From: CAVXJN01 sp963773585
GTDB lineage: Bacteria; Pseudomonadota; Gammaproteobacteria; JASBUN01
Direction: 5' to 3'
Length of the DNA: 64,000 bases
Assembly (NCBI GenBank): GCA_963773585.1
Contig: CAVZBR010000006.1
Location: 422,535 to 486,534, forward strand
In this document: positions 37,116-46,679 of the stretch, piece after piece
How the letters are laid out: each line of letters opens with the position of its first letter
How positions within the stretch are numbered: position 1 is the stretch's first letter
The notes under the pieces: generated by a model
Told to the model about the DNA's origin: nothing
Seen by the model: only the letters and a program-made list of their open reading frames with translations
Databases searched by the model: none
Position numbers and translations under genes: made by a program

Positions 37116-37901
37116 TCAATGCAACAGGGTGTGGGTGACCGGTATCACCAGCACACCCACGACGATCAGCGTGATCTGCTGCACTGTTTCGATGAACCGG
37201 GTCCGGTGGTGCAAGCTCGGGATCAGGTCGGCGACGGCGATATAGATGAAGCTGGCCGCAGCGGCCGCAAGGATATACGGGATCACGGTTTGACTCGGGG
37301 ACAAACTTAGATAAGTCAAAACCGCCCCAACGATGGTGGTCAGACTGGACAACACATTGAAACCGAGCGCTCGCGCCCGGCTCAGACCGCCGTGCAGCAG
37401 CAAGGCAAAATCGCCCACTTCCTGGGGAATCTCGTGTGCTGCAACCGCGATGGCGGTAACAATACCCAACTTGATGTCGGTCAGAAACGCAGCCGCAATC
37501 AATATGCCGTCGACAAAATTGTGCAGCCCGTCGCCAACGACAATCATGCTCACCAGGGAAGTCTTGCGACCGCGATCGAAGGCCTCCGGCGCATGGGCTT
37601 CGCAGTCACCGGAATGGCAATGACGCCAAAGAACCATTTTCTCGAGCAGAAAGAAGCCGAGCAGTGCCAGCAGGACAGTCCCGGTCAAGTATTCAATGTC
37701 GTGAGCCGGAGTCGCTTCCAACGCGTGTGGCAGCAGCCCCAGAAACGCCGCCCCCAGCAGAGCGCCGATGGCGAAGCTGACGAAGTGCGGCAGCACCCGT
37801 TCGTGAACCCGATCGGGCAAGAGCAGGAACACACCGGCCGCAAGTACGCTCAGCACGCTGCCGAGCAAAGCGAACAACAGTATCCAGACCAGCAGGGGCA
37901 T
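37116..37901 (-). CDS. ZIP-family metal transporter
   Basis: An inner-membrane protein of 261 residues with eight probable helices. The metal-binding helices contain HNFVDGILIAAAF and HEIPQEVGDFALLLHGG, the ZIP hallmarks in helices IV and V. A short His/Cys-containing cytoplasmic loop (HCHSGDCEAHAPEAF) precedes them. It probably takes up zinc or iron. It stands alone. Confidence 0.9.
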   Translation of the reverse strand: MPLLVWILLFALLGSVLSVLAAGVFLLLPDRVHERVLPHFVSFAIGALLGAAFLGLLPHALEATPAHDIEYLTGTVLLALLGFFLLEKMVLWRHCHSGDCEAHAPEAFDRGRKTSLVSMIVVGDGLHNFVDGILIAAAFLTDIKLGIVTAIAVAAHEIPQEVGDFALLLHGGLSRARALGFNVLSSLTTIVGAVLTYLSLSPSQTVIPYILAAAAASFIYIAVADLIPSLHHRTRFIETVQQITLIVVGVLVIPVTHTLLH

Positions 37902-37978
37902 CGCGCACGCAGTTCGGTAGACAAAGCCGGCATGATACCGTATTCAGGCTTTGCCACCAGCCGCCCAACGAAGTCCGG

Positions 37979-38719
37979 TCAGGGTTCCAGCCAGATCAGA
38001 CTCGCCATGCGTCCGGTCACGCCGTCACGGCGGTAGGAAAAAAAACGCTCCGGTTCGCTGAATGTGCACCAGCCGCCGCCCCAGACCTGCGAGACGCCGC
38101 AGGCCGCGAGACGCCGCCGAGCCAGCTGATACAGATCGGCGTTCCAGTGGCCGGGCCGGGTCGCGACGAACGCCTTGCTGCATGCGCGGTCGTTGGCCAC
38201 GAAAGCGGCGCGCACCTCTTCACCCACTTCAAACGATTGCGGCCCGATGGCCGGGCCCAGCCACGCCAGGGTCTGTTCCGCACGGGCGCCCCACGCCGCC
38301 AATGCAGACTCGATGACGCCGGCCGCCAGTCCGCGCCAGCCCGCGTGCAGCGCGGCCACCCAGCGCCCCCCTTCATCACTCAACAGGATCGGCAGGCAAT
38401 CCGCCGTGAGCACCGCACACACCGTGGCGGTGCGATCGGTATGGCTGGCGTCGGCGCAGGCGCCGGGGGTCACGGCTGCGGCCGGCAGCGCGTTCGTTCC
38501 ATGGACCTGGCGCAACCAAGCGGGCTCGCCAGGCAAATCGCCGGCGAAGCGCAGGCGGCGCCGATTTTTAGCGACCGCGCCAGCCTCATCGCCGACGTGG
38601 TCGGCCAGATTGAGACTTTCATAGGGACCGCTGCTGACACCGCCGCGGCGCGTGGTCGCCAGGGCGCGCACCCGGCCTGCAGCGGGCCAATCGGGCACGA
38701 TGAACTCGGCGTCGGTCAT
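37979..38719 (-). CDS. pgeF: Peptidoglycan editing factor PgeF (YfiH)
   Basis: A DUF152/multicopper-polyphenol-oxidoreductase-family protein. The ATG at 38719 gives 246 residues (MTDAEFIVPDWPA). The metal-site segments RQVHG, TADCLPI and AALHAGWRGLAAG are present. PgeF corrects peptidoglycan precursors carrying L-Ser instead of L-Ala. It starts 5 bases after the rluD stop codon, the common rluD-pgeF pair. Confidence 0.92.
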   Translation of the reverse strand: MTDAEFIVPDWPAAGRVRALATTRRGGVSSGPYESLNLADHVGDEAGAVAKNRRRLRFAGDLPGEPAWLRQVHGTNALPAAAVTPGACADASHTDRTATVCAVLTADCLPILLSDEGGRWVAALHAGWRGLAAGVIESALAAWGARAEQTLAWLGPAIGPQSFEVGEEVRAAFVANDRACSKAFVATRPGHWNADLYQLARRRLAACGVSQVWGGGWCTFSEPERFFSYRRDGVTGRMASLIWLEP

Positions 38720-38724
38720 GGCCC

Positions 38725-39711
38725 TCAGCCCATCCGGTTCCTGGATTGAGGCGCGCCGCCGGCACCCGCCGCGGCATCGTCGGCCAGCACCTGTAGCAGT
38801 TGCGCCATATCCGCCGGCAGCGGCGCCTCCCATTCGCGAAAGCTGCCGGAACCGGGATGCAGCAGGCCGAGCACCTGGGCGTGCAGCGCCTGCCGGCGGA
38901 ATCCGCGCAACGCCTCGGTCAAGGCCGGGCTTGCGCCTGCCGGCAGCCGCAGCCGTCCGCCGTACACCGGATCGCCCAACAGCGGATAGCGCAGGTGAGC
39001 CATGTGGACGCGGATCTGATGCGTCCGCCCGGTCTCCAATCGCACCCGGATCAGGGTGTGGTGGGCAAAGCGTTCCAGAACCCGATAGTGGCTGACCGCC
39101 TCCTTGCCCGACGCCACCACCGCCATGCGCTTGCGGTCGTTGGGATGGCGGCCGATCGGCGCATCCACACTACCGCCCGCCGTCATGACTCCCTGGACCA
39201 CCGCCAGGTATTCACGTTTCAAGGTTCGCGCCTGAAGCTGCTCGACCAGGGCTTTGTGCGCGCTCAAAGTGCGCGCCACCACCAGCAGGCCGCTGGTGTC
39301 CTTGTCCAGTCGGTGGACGATGCCCGCGCGCGGTACCGCGGCCAACTCCGGCAATCGGTGCAACAGCGCGTTCTGCAATGTGCCCGCCCAATTGCCAGCC
39401 GCCGGATGCACCACCAGCCCGGCCGGTTTATTGATCACCAACAGCCATTCATCTTCATGCACCACGTCCAGCGCGATCGGCTCGGGGGTGCAGGCGGGCT
39501 CGTCTTCGAGCCGGGCGCGGATCACCACCTGCTCGCCGCCGCGCACGGCATCGCGCGGCTTGAGCAGCCGGTCGTCGACTCGAACCGCCCCGGCGCGCAC
39601 CCATTGCTGGAGGCGCGCCCGGGAAAAATCGGGAAACATCTGTGCCAGCGCCTGATCCAGCCGCATGCCGCCCAGTTGCTCCGGAATTTGTTGTTCGAGG
39701 TCAATTTGCAT
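38725..39711 (-). CDS. rluD: 23S rRNA pseudouridine synthase RluD
   Basis: A pseudouridine synthase of 328 residues acting on helix 69 of 23S rRNA. The N-terminal S4 domain (about 15-75) precedes the catalytic domain with HRLDKDTSGLLVVA (catalytic Asp) and TGRTHQIRVHMAHL. It is divergent from bamD, as in most gammaproteobacteria. Confidence 0.95.
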   Translation of the reverse strand: MQIDLEQQIPEQLGGMRLDQALAQMFPDFSRARLQQWVRAGAVRVDDRLLKPRDAVRGGEQVVIRARLEDEPACTPEPIALDVVHEDEWLLVINKPAGLVVHPAAGNWAGTLQNALLHRLPELAAVPRAGIVHRLDKDTSGLLVVARTLSAHKALVEQLQARTLKREYLAVVQGVMTAGGSVDAPIGRHPNDRKRMAVVASGKEAVSHYRVLERFAHHTLIRVRLETGRTHQIRVHMAHLRYPLLGDPVYGGRLRLPAGASPALTEALRGFRRQALHAQVLGLLHPGSGSFREWEAPLPADMAQLLQVLADDAAAGAGGAPQSRNRMG

Positions 39712-39842
39712 GGCTACGCCGTACCGGATCGCCGCTCACGCCATGGGCGTGCAGCAAGTGAGGAATTGTCAACGCAGCAGACGACGGCGTGGGCTGCGTC
39801 GGCTTTCCAGCCGTCGGGAGATAGGATACCCTTAGCGCCATC

Positions 39843-40622
39843 ATGCGCACCGCAAAATTTGTCTCCGTTTTTCTCATACTCGTATTGACCGCAGGTTGCT
39901 CCTGGCTTCCGAAGCCCAAGGACGAAACCGAGGGGTGGTCCGCCAGTCGGATTTATTCCGAGGCGAAAACCGACCTGAACGAAGGCGATTACGAGCAGGC
40001 AATCAAATATTTCGAAATCCTCGAGTCGCGATATCCTTTCGGCCGCTATGCACAACAGGCGCAACTCGAGGTTGCCTACGCATACTACAAATACGACGAG
40101 CCGGAATCCGCCATCGCGGCCGCCGACCGGTTCATTAAACTGCATCCGCGTCATCCGAACGTGGATTATGCCTACTATCTGAAAGGCTTGGTCAATTTCA
40201 ACCGCAACAGCGGCATCGCCGAGCGCTTTTTCCCGCAGGATCCCTCGACCCGCGATCCAGCCTCGGCGCGGCAGGCGTTCTTCGATTTCCGCGATCTGGT
40301 GCAAAAATATCCCGACAGCCGGTACGCCCTGGACGCCGATAAACGCATGCACTATCTGCGTAATGTGCTGGCAAAGCACGAGGTCAACGTAGCGCAGTAC
40401 TACCTGCGGCGCGGAGCATACGTCGCCGCCGCCGACCGGGCGAAATATGTGGTCGAAAACTACGATGGCGCATTGCCAATGCCCGATGCCCTGACGGCGC
40501 TCGCCGAGGCTTACCGACACATGGGCATGGAGAAGCTTGCTCAGGACGCCGACCGGGTATTGGCCGCCAACTATCCGAACTACTCTGCAAAACCGGACAA
40601 AAGCGGCTGGTGGCCGTTCTGA
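39843..40622 (+). CDS. bamD: Outer-membrane assembly lipoprotein BamD
   Basis: An essential lipoprotein of the BAM complex (259 residues). The signal peptide ends in the lipobox LTAGC. Five TPRs follow, with IYSEAKTDLNEGDYEQAIKYFEILESRYPFG and QAQLEVAYAYYKYDEPESAI as clear examples. Its divergent position to rluD supports the call. Confidence 0.96.
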   Translation: MRTAKFVSVFLILVLTAGCSWLPKPKDETEGWSASRIYSEAKTDLNEGDYEQAIKYFEILESRYPFGRYAQQAQLEVAYAYYKYDEPESAIAAADRFIKLHPRHPNVDYAYYLKGLVNFNRNSGIAERFFPQDPSTRDPASARQAFFDFRDLVQKYPDSRYALDADKRMHYLRNVLAKHEVNVAQYYLRRGAYVAAADRAKYVVENYDGALPMPDALTALAEAYRHMGMEKLAQDADRVLAANYPNYSAKPDKSGWWPF

Positions 40623-40776
40623 CCAACTCCTAAGCCGCTGGACATCGCGCCAAGGAAAACGACCGATACCGGCCGCGCGCGTGACGGCGACTGGCGGACG
40701 GGGGATGGTCACGAACGTTCTGCCCCGCCCCGGTTGCGCAATACGGTCGCCTGCGGCCGAACACGGAGACAGCACC

Positions 40777-41298
40777 ATGTGGGATTTCTTCGAAACCGTG
40801 CATCGCCGCCATTCCGTGCGCAAATACCACACCGACATGCCGGTGGAGGAGGAAAAGCTACACGCCATCCTGGCCACCGCCTGCGCCGCACCGTCCGCGG
40901 GTGATTTGCAGGCATACAAGATCGTGGTGGTCAGCGACCGCGATACCCGCAACGCATTGCGGCAGGCGGCCAGCGATCAGGCATTCATCGCTGAGGCGCC
41001 GATATGCCTAGTGTTCTGCTGCGAGCGCCAGCGTTCCGCGGAAGAATTCGGCGAGCGCGGTAAAACCTTGTACGCCATCCAGGACGCCACCATCGCCGCC
41101 GCATACGCCCAACTCGCGGTAGTGGCAGCGGGCATGGGCTCGACCTGGGTGGGCTATTTCGACGACGCTAAAGTTCGCGCCGCGCTCGACCTGGAGTCGA
41201 ACTACGAACCGGTGGCGATGCTGAGCTTGGGGTATCCGGCCGAACTACCGCAACCGACCACCCGGCGACGCTTGGACGACGTGCTCGAATATCGATAA
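40777..41298 (+). CDS. Nitroreductase-family flavoprotein
   Basis: An FMN-binding nitroreductase of 173 residues. CGGAGA precedes the ATG at 40777. The start MWDFFETVHRRHSVRKYHTDMPV carries the FMN-phosphate RRHSVRKY motif, and GMGSTWVGYFD with LSLGYPAE is the second family motif. The physiological substrate is unknown. The gene sits between bamD and a repeat array. Confidence 0.88.
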   Translation: MWDFFETVHRRHSVRKYHTDMPVEEEKLHAILATACAAPSAGDLQAYKIVVVSDRDTRNALRQAASDQAFIAEAPICLVFCCERQRSAEEFGERGKTLYAIQDATIAAAYAQLAVVAAGMGSTWVGYFDDAKVRAALDLESNYEPVAMLSLGYPAELPQPTTRRRLDDVLEYR

Positions 41299-41370
41299 GC
41301 GGTTCGATGGTCGTCTGCACCCGATCGGGCATAAACGCGACGCGCTAGACCCATCCTACGCGCGATCCTC

Positions 41371-41780
41371 TGTACGTTGGGTCAAAGCCAAAGGCCGGAC
41401 CCAATCCGCCGAACCGTAGGTTGGGTCAAGGCCAACGGCCGGACCCAACGCTGTAGGTCGGGTCAGCGCCAAAGGCCCGACCAATCCGCCGGACCGTAGG
41501 TTGGGTCAAGGCCAACGGCCGGACCCAACTTTTCGGTTCCGCGTGGCACCAACGCCCATCCTGCACGATGGGTCCGCGCTACGCGCTTGACCCATCCTAC
41601 GGTTTTCGTTCCCACCGATCGCCCCGTGCACGGCGCCCGACCGCTCCTTTACCGCAACGACGTAGGTTGGGTCAAGACCAGCGGCCGGACCCAACGCTGT
41701 AGGTCGGGTCAACGTCAAAGGCCCGACCAATCCGCCGAACCGTAGGTTGGGTCAAGGCCAAAGGCCGGACCCAACGCTGT
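41371..41780. repeat. REP-like palindrome array A (about eight units)
   Basis: The 569-base gap between the nitroreductase gene and the P-II gene is mostly repeats. Units read GTAG + GTTGGGTC ... GACCCAAC with inner GGCC/GGCC and a small loop (near 41416, 41496, 41662 and 41742), plus one variant with ACGTTGGGTC (41374). A second subtype reads GTAGGTCGGG ... CCCGACC (41453, 41699). One inverted unit GATGGGTC ... GACCCATCCTAC lies at 41568. All but the 41374 unit have GTAG at the stem foot, as in REP elements processed by TnpA-REP (RAYT) transposases. Open frames inside are by-products of the repeats. Confidence 0.85.
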
Positions 41781-41867
41781 AGCAAGACGTGCGACGAAAC
41801 CAAGAACGCGGATTCACCGCGGGCACGTGGCGCCTCTCCGTCAGGATGCGCGCGACGTCCAGAATGG

Positions 41868-42206
41868 TCAGATGGCCGCCAGATCCTCTTCGCCGGTGCG
41901 AATCCGGATGACCTTGCCTACGTCGGTGACGAAGATTTTGCCGTCGCCGATCTTTCCGGTGCGCGCGGCTTCGGTAATGACCTCGATGCAGCGGTCCACC
42001 TGCTCATCGCTCACCACGATTTCGATCTTCACTTTGGGCAGGAAATCGACGACGTATTCGGCGCCGCGGTACAACTCCGTGTGGCCCTTCTGGCGCCCGA
42101 AGCCTTTGACTTCGATGGCCGTCATACCCGTGATCCCGATCTCGGAAAGGGCTTCACGGACATCGTCGAGCTTGAACGGCTTGATGATGGCCTCAACTTT
42201 TTTCAT
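41868..42206 (-). CDS. glnB: Nitrogen regulatory protein P-II
   Basis: A trimeric signalling protein (112 residues from the ATG at 42206, preceded by GGGACGGAAC). The uridylylation site Tyr51 is in the T-loop GHTELYRGAEY, and the ATP-site segment TGKIGDGKIFV is intact. It senses 2-oxoglutarate and ATP/ADP and controls glutamine synthetase adenylylation or NtrB. No amtB is adjacent, so glnB is preferred over glnK. It follows nadE. Confidence 0.92.
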   Translation of the reverse strand: MKKVEAIIKPFKLDDVREALSEIGITGMTAIEVKGFGRQKGHTELYRGAEYVVDFLPKVKIEIVVSDEQVDRCIEVITEAARTGKIGDGKIFVTDVGKVIRIRTGEEDLAAI

Positions 42207-42269
42207 GTTCCGTCCCCCAAACTGAAACTTACACATTACAAGAAGCCAGGACGAAGTGAAAGCGTGGCC

Positions 42270-43916
42270 TCACGCGCCATCGCCGCGGCCGTAACCGGAC
42301 GTGATGGGATAGCGACGGTCGCGACCGAACGCGCGACGCGTGATGCGAACGCCGGGCGGTGCCTGACGGCGCTTGTACTCGTTGCGATCGATCATGCGCA
42401 CGATCCGGCGCACCGTGTCCGGCTCGAAACCCGCCGCGGCGATGTCCTCGATTGAGCGGTCCTGTTCAACATACATCTCCAAGATCGGGTCAAGGACCTC
42501 GTAGGCCGGCAGACTGTCGACGTCCTTTTGATCGGGCGCCAGTTCCGCCGACGGCGGCCGGTCGATTACACGCTGGGGAATCACCGCGGACACGCCGTTG
42601 CGATATTCGCACAGTCGATAAACGAGCGTCTTGGGTACATCTTTCAAGACACAGAAGCCGCCGGCCATGTCGCCGTAAAGGGTGGCGTAGCCGACCGCCA
42701 TCTCGCTTTTGTTGCCGGTAGTGAGCACCATTTTGTTCTTCTTATTGGAAATCGCCATCAGCAGTACGCCGCGGCAGCGCGCCTGGATGTTCTCTTCAGT
42801 AGTATCCGCCGAGCGCCCGGCAAATTCGTCCCGCAGCAAATCCAAAAATGCATTGAACGCCGGCTCGATGGGAATGACGTGGAACTCCACACCAAGCGCT
42901 TCGGCCTCGTCGCGCGCGTCGCTGATACTCATGTCGGCGGTATAACGAGAGGGCATCGACACCGCTTCCACCGCATCCCTGCCCAACGCATCGGTTGCCA
43001 CCGCCAAGGTCAGGGCCGAATCGATACCGCCCGACAATCCGATGATCGCGCCTTTGAAGCCATTCTTGAACACATAGTCTCGCACTCCGAGTACCAGCGC
43101 ATGATAAGCACTCGCTTCCGCGGACATCGGCACTGGCAACAATTGCGGCTGCGGCACCATGCCGAAGTCGGTACGGTTGAAATCCACCGAGTAGAGATCT
43201 TCCTCGAATGCCATGCCGCGTTGTGTGACTTTCGCGTCGCGGTCCATGACGAACGAATCGCCGTCAAATACCAACTCATCCTGGCCACCGACCAAATTGA
43301 CGTACACCACCGGCACCTTGGCTTCGCGAATTCGTTCGGCCATGACCCGCTCACGGTCACGGCCTTTGTCTATATGAAACGGCGATGCATTGATATTGAC
43401 GATCAACTCGGCACCAGCCTCCGCGCACCGCTGCATGGGCCCAGGGCTCCAGGCGTCCTCGCAGATCGTGACGCCGACCATCACGTCGTTGACGTTCACC
43501 ACGCATGGGCGGTCCGAAGGCTGGAAATAGCGCTTTTCGTCGAAGACGCTGTAGTTGGGCAGATGAAATTTGTGGTACACGGCAAGTTGCGCGCCGTCGC
43601 GCAGCACCGCGGCGGCGTTGAAGGTCCCCTCGGCGGTCTGATGGGGGAGCCCGACGATCAGGTGAATCCCGTGGACCTCTTTGCGCACGCGCTCCAGCGC
43701 CCGCAGCACACGCATATGCAGGCCGGGCCGCAGGAGCAGGTCCTCCGGCGGATAGCCTGTCAGGCTGAGTTCGGGGAACGCCACCAGGTCAGCATGCAGG
43801 TCATCCCGCGCGCGTTTGGCGTAAGCGATGATTTTGTCCGCATTGCCGCCGATATCGCCCACGATCAGGTCGATCTGAGCCATGGCGATGCGCAGTGTGG
43901 GAAGCGATTCAGTCAC
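42270..43916 (-). CDS. nadE: Glutamine-dependent NAD+ synthetase
   Basis: A two-domain enzyme of 548 residues that makes NAD from deamido-NAD with glutamine. The N-terminal nitrilase-type glutaminase (about 1-260) has the catalytic Glu in AFPELSLTGYPPEDLL and Cys in GVTICEDAW. The C-terminal synthetase has the PP-loop GLSGGIDSAL. It lies downstream of sucD on the same strand, 36 bases apart. Confidence 0.95.
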   Translation of the reverse strand: MTESLPTLRIAMAQIDLIVGDIGGNADKIIAYAKRARDDLHADLVAFPELSLTGYPPEDLLLRPGLHMRVLRALERVRKEVHGIHLIVGLPHQTAEGTFNAAAVLRDGAQLAVYHKFHLPNYSVFDEKRYFQPSDRPCVVNVNDVMVGVTICEDAWSPGPMQRCAEAGAELIVNINASPFHIDKGRDRERVMAERIREAKVPVVYVNLVGGQDELVFDGDSFVMDRDAKVTQRGMAFEEDLYSVDFNRTDFGMVPQPQLLPVPMSAEASAYHALVLGVRDYVFKNGFKGAIIGLSGGIDSALTLAVATDALGRDAVEAVSMPSRYTADMSISDARDEAEALGVEFHVIPIEPAFNAFLDLLRDEFAGRSADTTEENIQARCRGVLLMAISNKKNKMVLTTGNKSEMAVGYATLYGDMAGGFCVLKDVPKTLVYRLCEYRNGVSAVIPQRVIDRPPSAELAPDQKDVDSLPAYEVLDPILEMYVEQDRSIEDIAAAGFEPDTVRRIVRMIDRNEYKRRQAPPGVRITRRAFGRDRRYPITSGYGRGDGA

Positions 43917-43952
43917 AGGAAATACCCGCCGGATTGAAAGACCGCCGCCCGA

Positions 43953-44825
43953 TCAGGGCGTCAGCAGTTCGCGCATGCGATTGCCCATTTCCGCCGGCGA
44001 ACGGACGGTCGCCACACCCGCCGCTTCCAGCGCCGCGTATTTCTCCTCGGCGGTACCTTTGCCGCCGCTGATAATGGCACCTGCGTGCCCCATACGCTTG
44101 CCTGGCGGCGCCGTAACGCCGGCGATGTAGGCGACTACCGGCTTGGTGACATGCTCGCGGATGAAGTCGGCGGCCTGCTCCTCGTCCGTACCGCCGATTT
44201 CGCCCACCAGGATGATGCCGTCGGTCTGGGAGTCACGTTCGAACAACGTCAGGCAGTCGATGAAATCCATGCCGTGGATCGGGTCGCCGCCGATACCGAC
44301 GCAAGTGCTTTGGCCCAGATCGAGGCAAGTGGTCTGATACACGGTTTCATAGGTCAAGGTGCCCGACCGCGAAACGATTCCCACCCGGCCCGGGCGATGG
44401 ATATTGCCGGGCATGATGCCGATCTTGCAGCCGCCGGGGGTGATAATGCCGGGGCAGTTGGGCCCGATCAGCCGTGCCTCGGAGTCACGCAAGGCGGCTT
44501 TGACCTTCAGCATGTCCTGCACCGGAATCCCCTCTGTGATGCAGACGATCAGCCGGATACCGGCGTCGGCGGCCTCGAGTATGGCATCTGCGGCATAAGG
44601 TGCGGGCACGTAGATCATGGTCGCTTCCGCGCCGGTCTCCTCCACGGCCCGGTGCACGGTGTCGAACACCGGCAAGTTGATGTGCTTGTGCCCGCCTTTG
44701 CCCGGCGTGACGCCGCCCACCAGCTTGGTGCCATATGCGAGGGCCTGCTCGGAATGAAACGTTCCCTGCTTGCCGGTAAAGCCCTGGCAAATCACCTTGG
44801 TGTCCTTGTCGATCAGAATGCTCAT
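43953..44825 (-). CDS. sucD: Succinyl-CoA synthetase alpha subunit
   Basis: The CoA-binding, phosphohistidine-carrying subunit of the TCA-cycle enzyme. The start at 44825 gives 290 residues (MSILIDKDTKV). The CoA-site motif GFTGKQGTFHSEQA and the phospho-His loop AGAIISGGKG are present. The gene is separated from sucC by 562 bases of repeats, although the two usually sit next to each other. Confidence 0.96.
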   Translation of the reverse strand: MSILIDKDTKVICQGFTGKQGTFHSEQALAYGTKLVGGVTPGKGGHKHINLPVFDTVHRAVEETGAEATMIYVPAPYAADAILEAADAGIRLIVCITEGIPVQDMLKVKAALRDSEARLIGPNCPGIITPGGCKIGIMPGNIHRPGRVGIVSRSGTLTYETVYQTTCLDLGQSTCVGIGGDPIHGMDFIDCLTLFERDSQTDGIILVGEIGGTDEEQAADFIREHVTKPVVAYIAGVTAPPGKRMGHAGAIISGGKGTAEEKYAALEAAGVATVRSPAEMGNRMRELLTP

Positions 44826-44879
44826 GGTTGTCTCTTCGTATCCAGGCGACCGGCGTTGGCCGGTGCTTTCCTGCGATCG

Positions 44880-45382
44880 CGATGGGTCCGGCCTTCGGCC
44901 TTGACCCATCCTACGCGCGATCCTCTGCAGGTTGGGTCAAGGCCGAACGCGGGACCCAACGTACTCATCCTATGGCGCGGCGAATCGGGCGGTCCATTGG
45001 CCATCATTTTACGGTCGCATAATCACATCCCAAGCCGCCGCCACCGTAGGTTGGGTCAAGGCCAAAGGCCGGACCCAACGCGCCGAACCAAAGGGCATAA
45101 ACGCCTTGCGCTTGACGCACCTACGGGGCGGCGAATCGGTTGGTCCATTAGCCACCATTTTCCGATCGCATGATCGCATCCCACGCCGCCGGCACCGTAG
45201 GTTGGGTCAAGGCCGAAGGCCGGACCCAACGCGCCGAACCAAAGGGCATAAACGCCTTGCGCTTGACGCATCCTATGGCGCGGCGAATCGGTTGGTCCAT
45301 TAGCCACCATTTTACGATCGCATTATTGCATCCCACGCCGCCGCCACCGTAGGTTGGGTCAAGGCCGAAGGCCGGACCCAAC
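44880..45382. repeat. REP-like array B with ~150-bp tandem units between sucC and sucD
   Basis: Five GTAG-type palindromes occur: one inverted at 44880-44914, then forward units at 44927, 45046, 45197 and 45349; the 44927 unit has GCAG and imperfect inner arms. The last three are spaced 151-152 bases, because a longer segment (with GCGGCGAATCGG and GGTCCATTAGCC) is duplicated along with each palindrome. The first interval is shorter (about 119). All lie in the transcribed sucC-sucD spacer. No gene is seen here. Confidence 0.87.
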
Positions 45383-45387
45383 GTGCA

Positions 45388-46551
45388 TCATCCCTGCGCC
45401 GCCGCCACCGCTTTCCGGGCGGCATCGGTGAGATCAGTCGCGCTCTGAATGCTCAAGCCGCTGCGGTCCAGGATTTCGCGCCCGCGCTCGGCATTGGTAC
45501 CTTCCAGGCGGGCGATCACCGGCACATTGACACCCACCGTTTGCGCCGCGGCGACGATGCCTTCTGCAATCAAGTCGCAGCGTACGATGCCGCCGAAGAT
45601 ATTGACCAGGATGGCGCGCACATTGGCGTCGGAGACGATCAACTTGAACGCCTCGGCCACCTTCTCCGCGGTAGTGCCGCCGCCCACGTCGAGGAAGTTC
45701 GCCGGTTCCCCGCCGTGCAGTTTGATCAAATCCATGGTCGCCATCGCCAACCCTGCACCATTGACCATGCAGGCGATGTTGCCGTCCAGCGTGATGTAGT
45801 TCAGGCCATGGGCGGCTGCGGCGTGCTCTTTCTCGTCTTCCTGGGACGCATCACGCAGTGCTTCGCGCTCGGCATGACGGAATTCGGCATTGTCATCGAG
45901 ATTGATCTTCGCATCCAAAGCCAGCAGCTCGCCCTTGGCAGTAACGATCAGGGGATTGATTTCGATCAAGCTTGCATCCTTTTCACTGAACAAGCGAAAC
46001 AGTGCCAGCATGATGCGGGTGAATGCGCCCACCTGCGCGCCGCGGAGTGACAGACCAAAAGCCAACAGACGGCACTGGTAGGGCTGCAGTCCCGCGGCCG
46101 GATCCACCGTTATCCGCAGGATCTTCTCGGGCGCTTCCGCTGCCACCTGTTCGATATCCATTCCGCCCGCCGCCGACGCCATGAACACCACCCGTTCGCT
46201 GGCGCGATCCACCAGCACGCCAAGGTAGAGTTCGCGTTCGATGTCGGAGGCTTCCTCCACCAGGACGGTGTTGACCGGCAGGCCGTGGGAACCGGTCTGC
46301 GGTGTTACCAAGCGCGTGCCCAACAAGTCCCGGAGTGCGGATTCCATGTCGCCGGCGCTGCCCACCACTTTGACGCCACCGCCCTTGCCGCGTCCCCCGG
46401 CGTGAACCTGGGCCTTTACCACCCAGCGGGCGCCGCCCAGCTCATCTGCCGTCGCCCGTGCGCCGGCCGAGTCGTCGAGCGCGCGGCCCGCAGGCACCGC
46501 GATACCGTATTCGCGGAACAGGGTCTTGGCTTGATATTCGTGCAAATGCAT
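45388..46551 (-). CDS. sucC: Succinyl-CoA synthetase beta subunit
   Basis: The ATP-grasp subunit (387 residues) of succinyl-CoA synthetase, with the standard start MHLHEYQAKTLF, the segment GGRGKGGGVKV and the nucleotide/magnesium site INPLIVTAKGELLALDAKI. It is upstream of sucD in the same direction, divided from it by repeat array B. Confidence 0.96.
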   Translation of the reverse strand: MHLHEYQAKTLFREYGIAVPAGRALDDSAGARATADELGGARWVVKAQVHAGGRGKGGGVKVVGSAGDMESALRDLLGTRLVTPQTGSHGLPVNTVLVEEASDIERELYLGVLVDRASERVVFMASAAGGMDIEQVAAEAPEKILRITVDPAAGLQPYQCRLLAFGLSLRGAQVGAFTRIMLALFRLFSEKDASLIEINPLIVTAKGELLALDAKINLDDNAEFRHAEREALRDASQEDEKEHAAAAHGLNYITLDGNIACMVNGAGLAMATMDLIKLHGGEPANFLDVGGGTTAEKVAEAFKLIVSDANVRAILVNIFGGIVRCDLIAEGIVAAAQTVGVNVPVIARLEGTNAERGREILDRSGLSIQSATDLTDAARKAVAAAQG

Positions 46552-46679
46552 GGCGGTGTCCGGCTGTGAAAGGCGTAGTTTGGATCAAACCCACGACCGG
46601 CGCAAAGGCCGCGGCTTGCGTCCGTCGGCCGAATTACGGACACTGACTGCGGCCCGACTTTGTCTCCTTCTTGATACCT

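Noticed and set aside
41506..41730. Open reading frame inside repeat array A
   Set aside because: It is produced by the palindromes themselves; the translation repeats LDPTY/GPAAG-like pieces seen again in array B frames.
42528..43937. 469-codon plus-strand open frame
   Set aside because: Antisense to nadE, whose translation is unmistakable.
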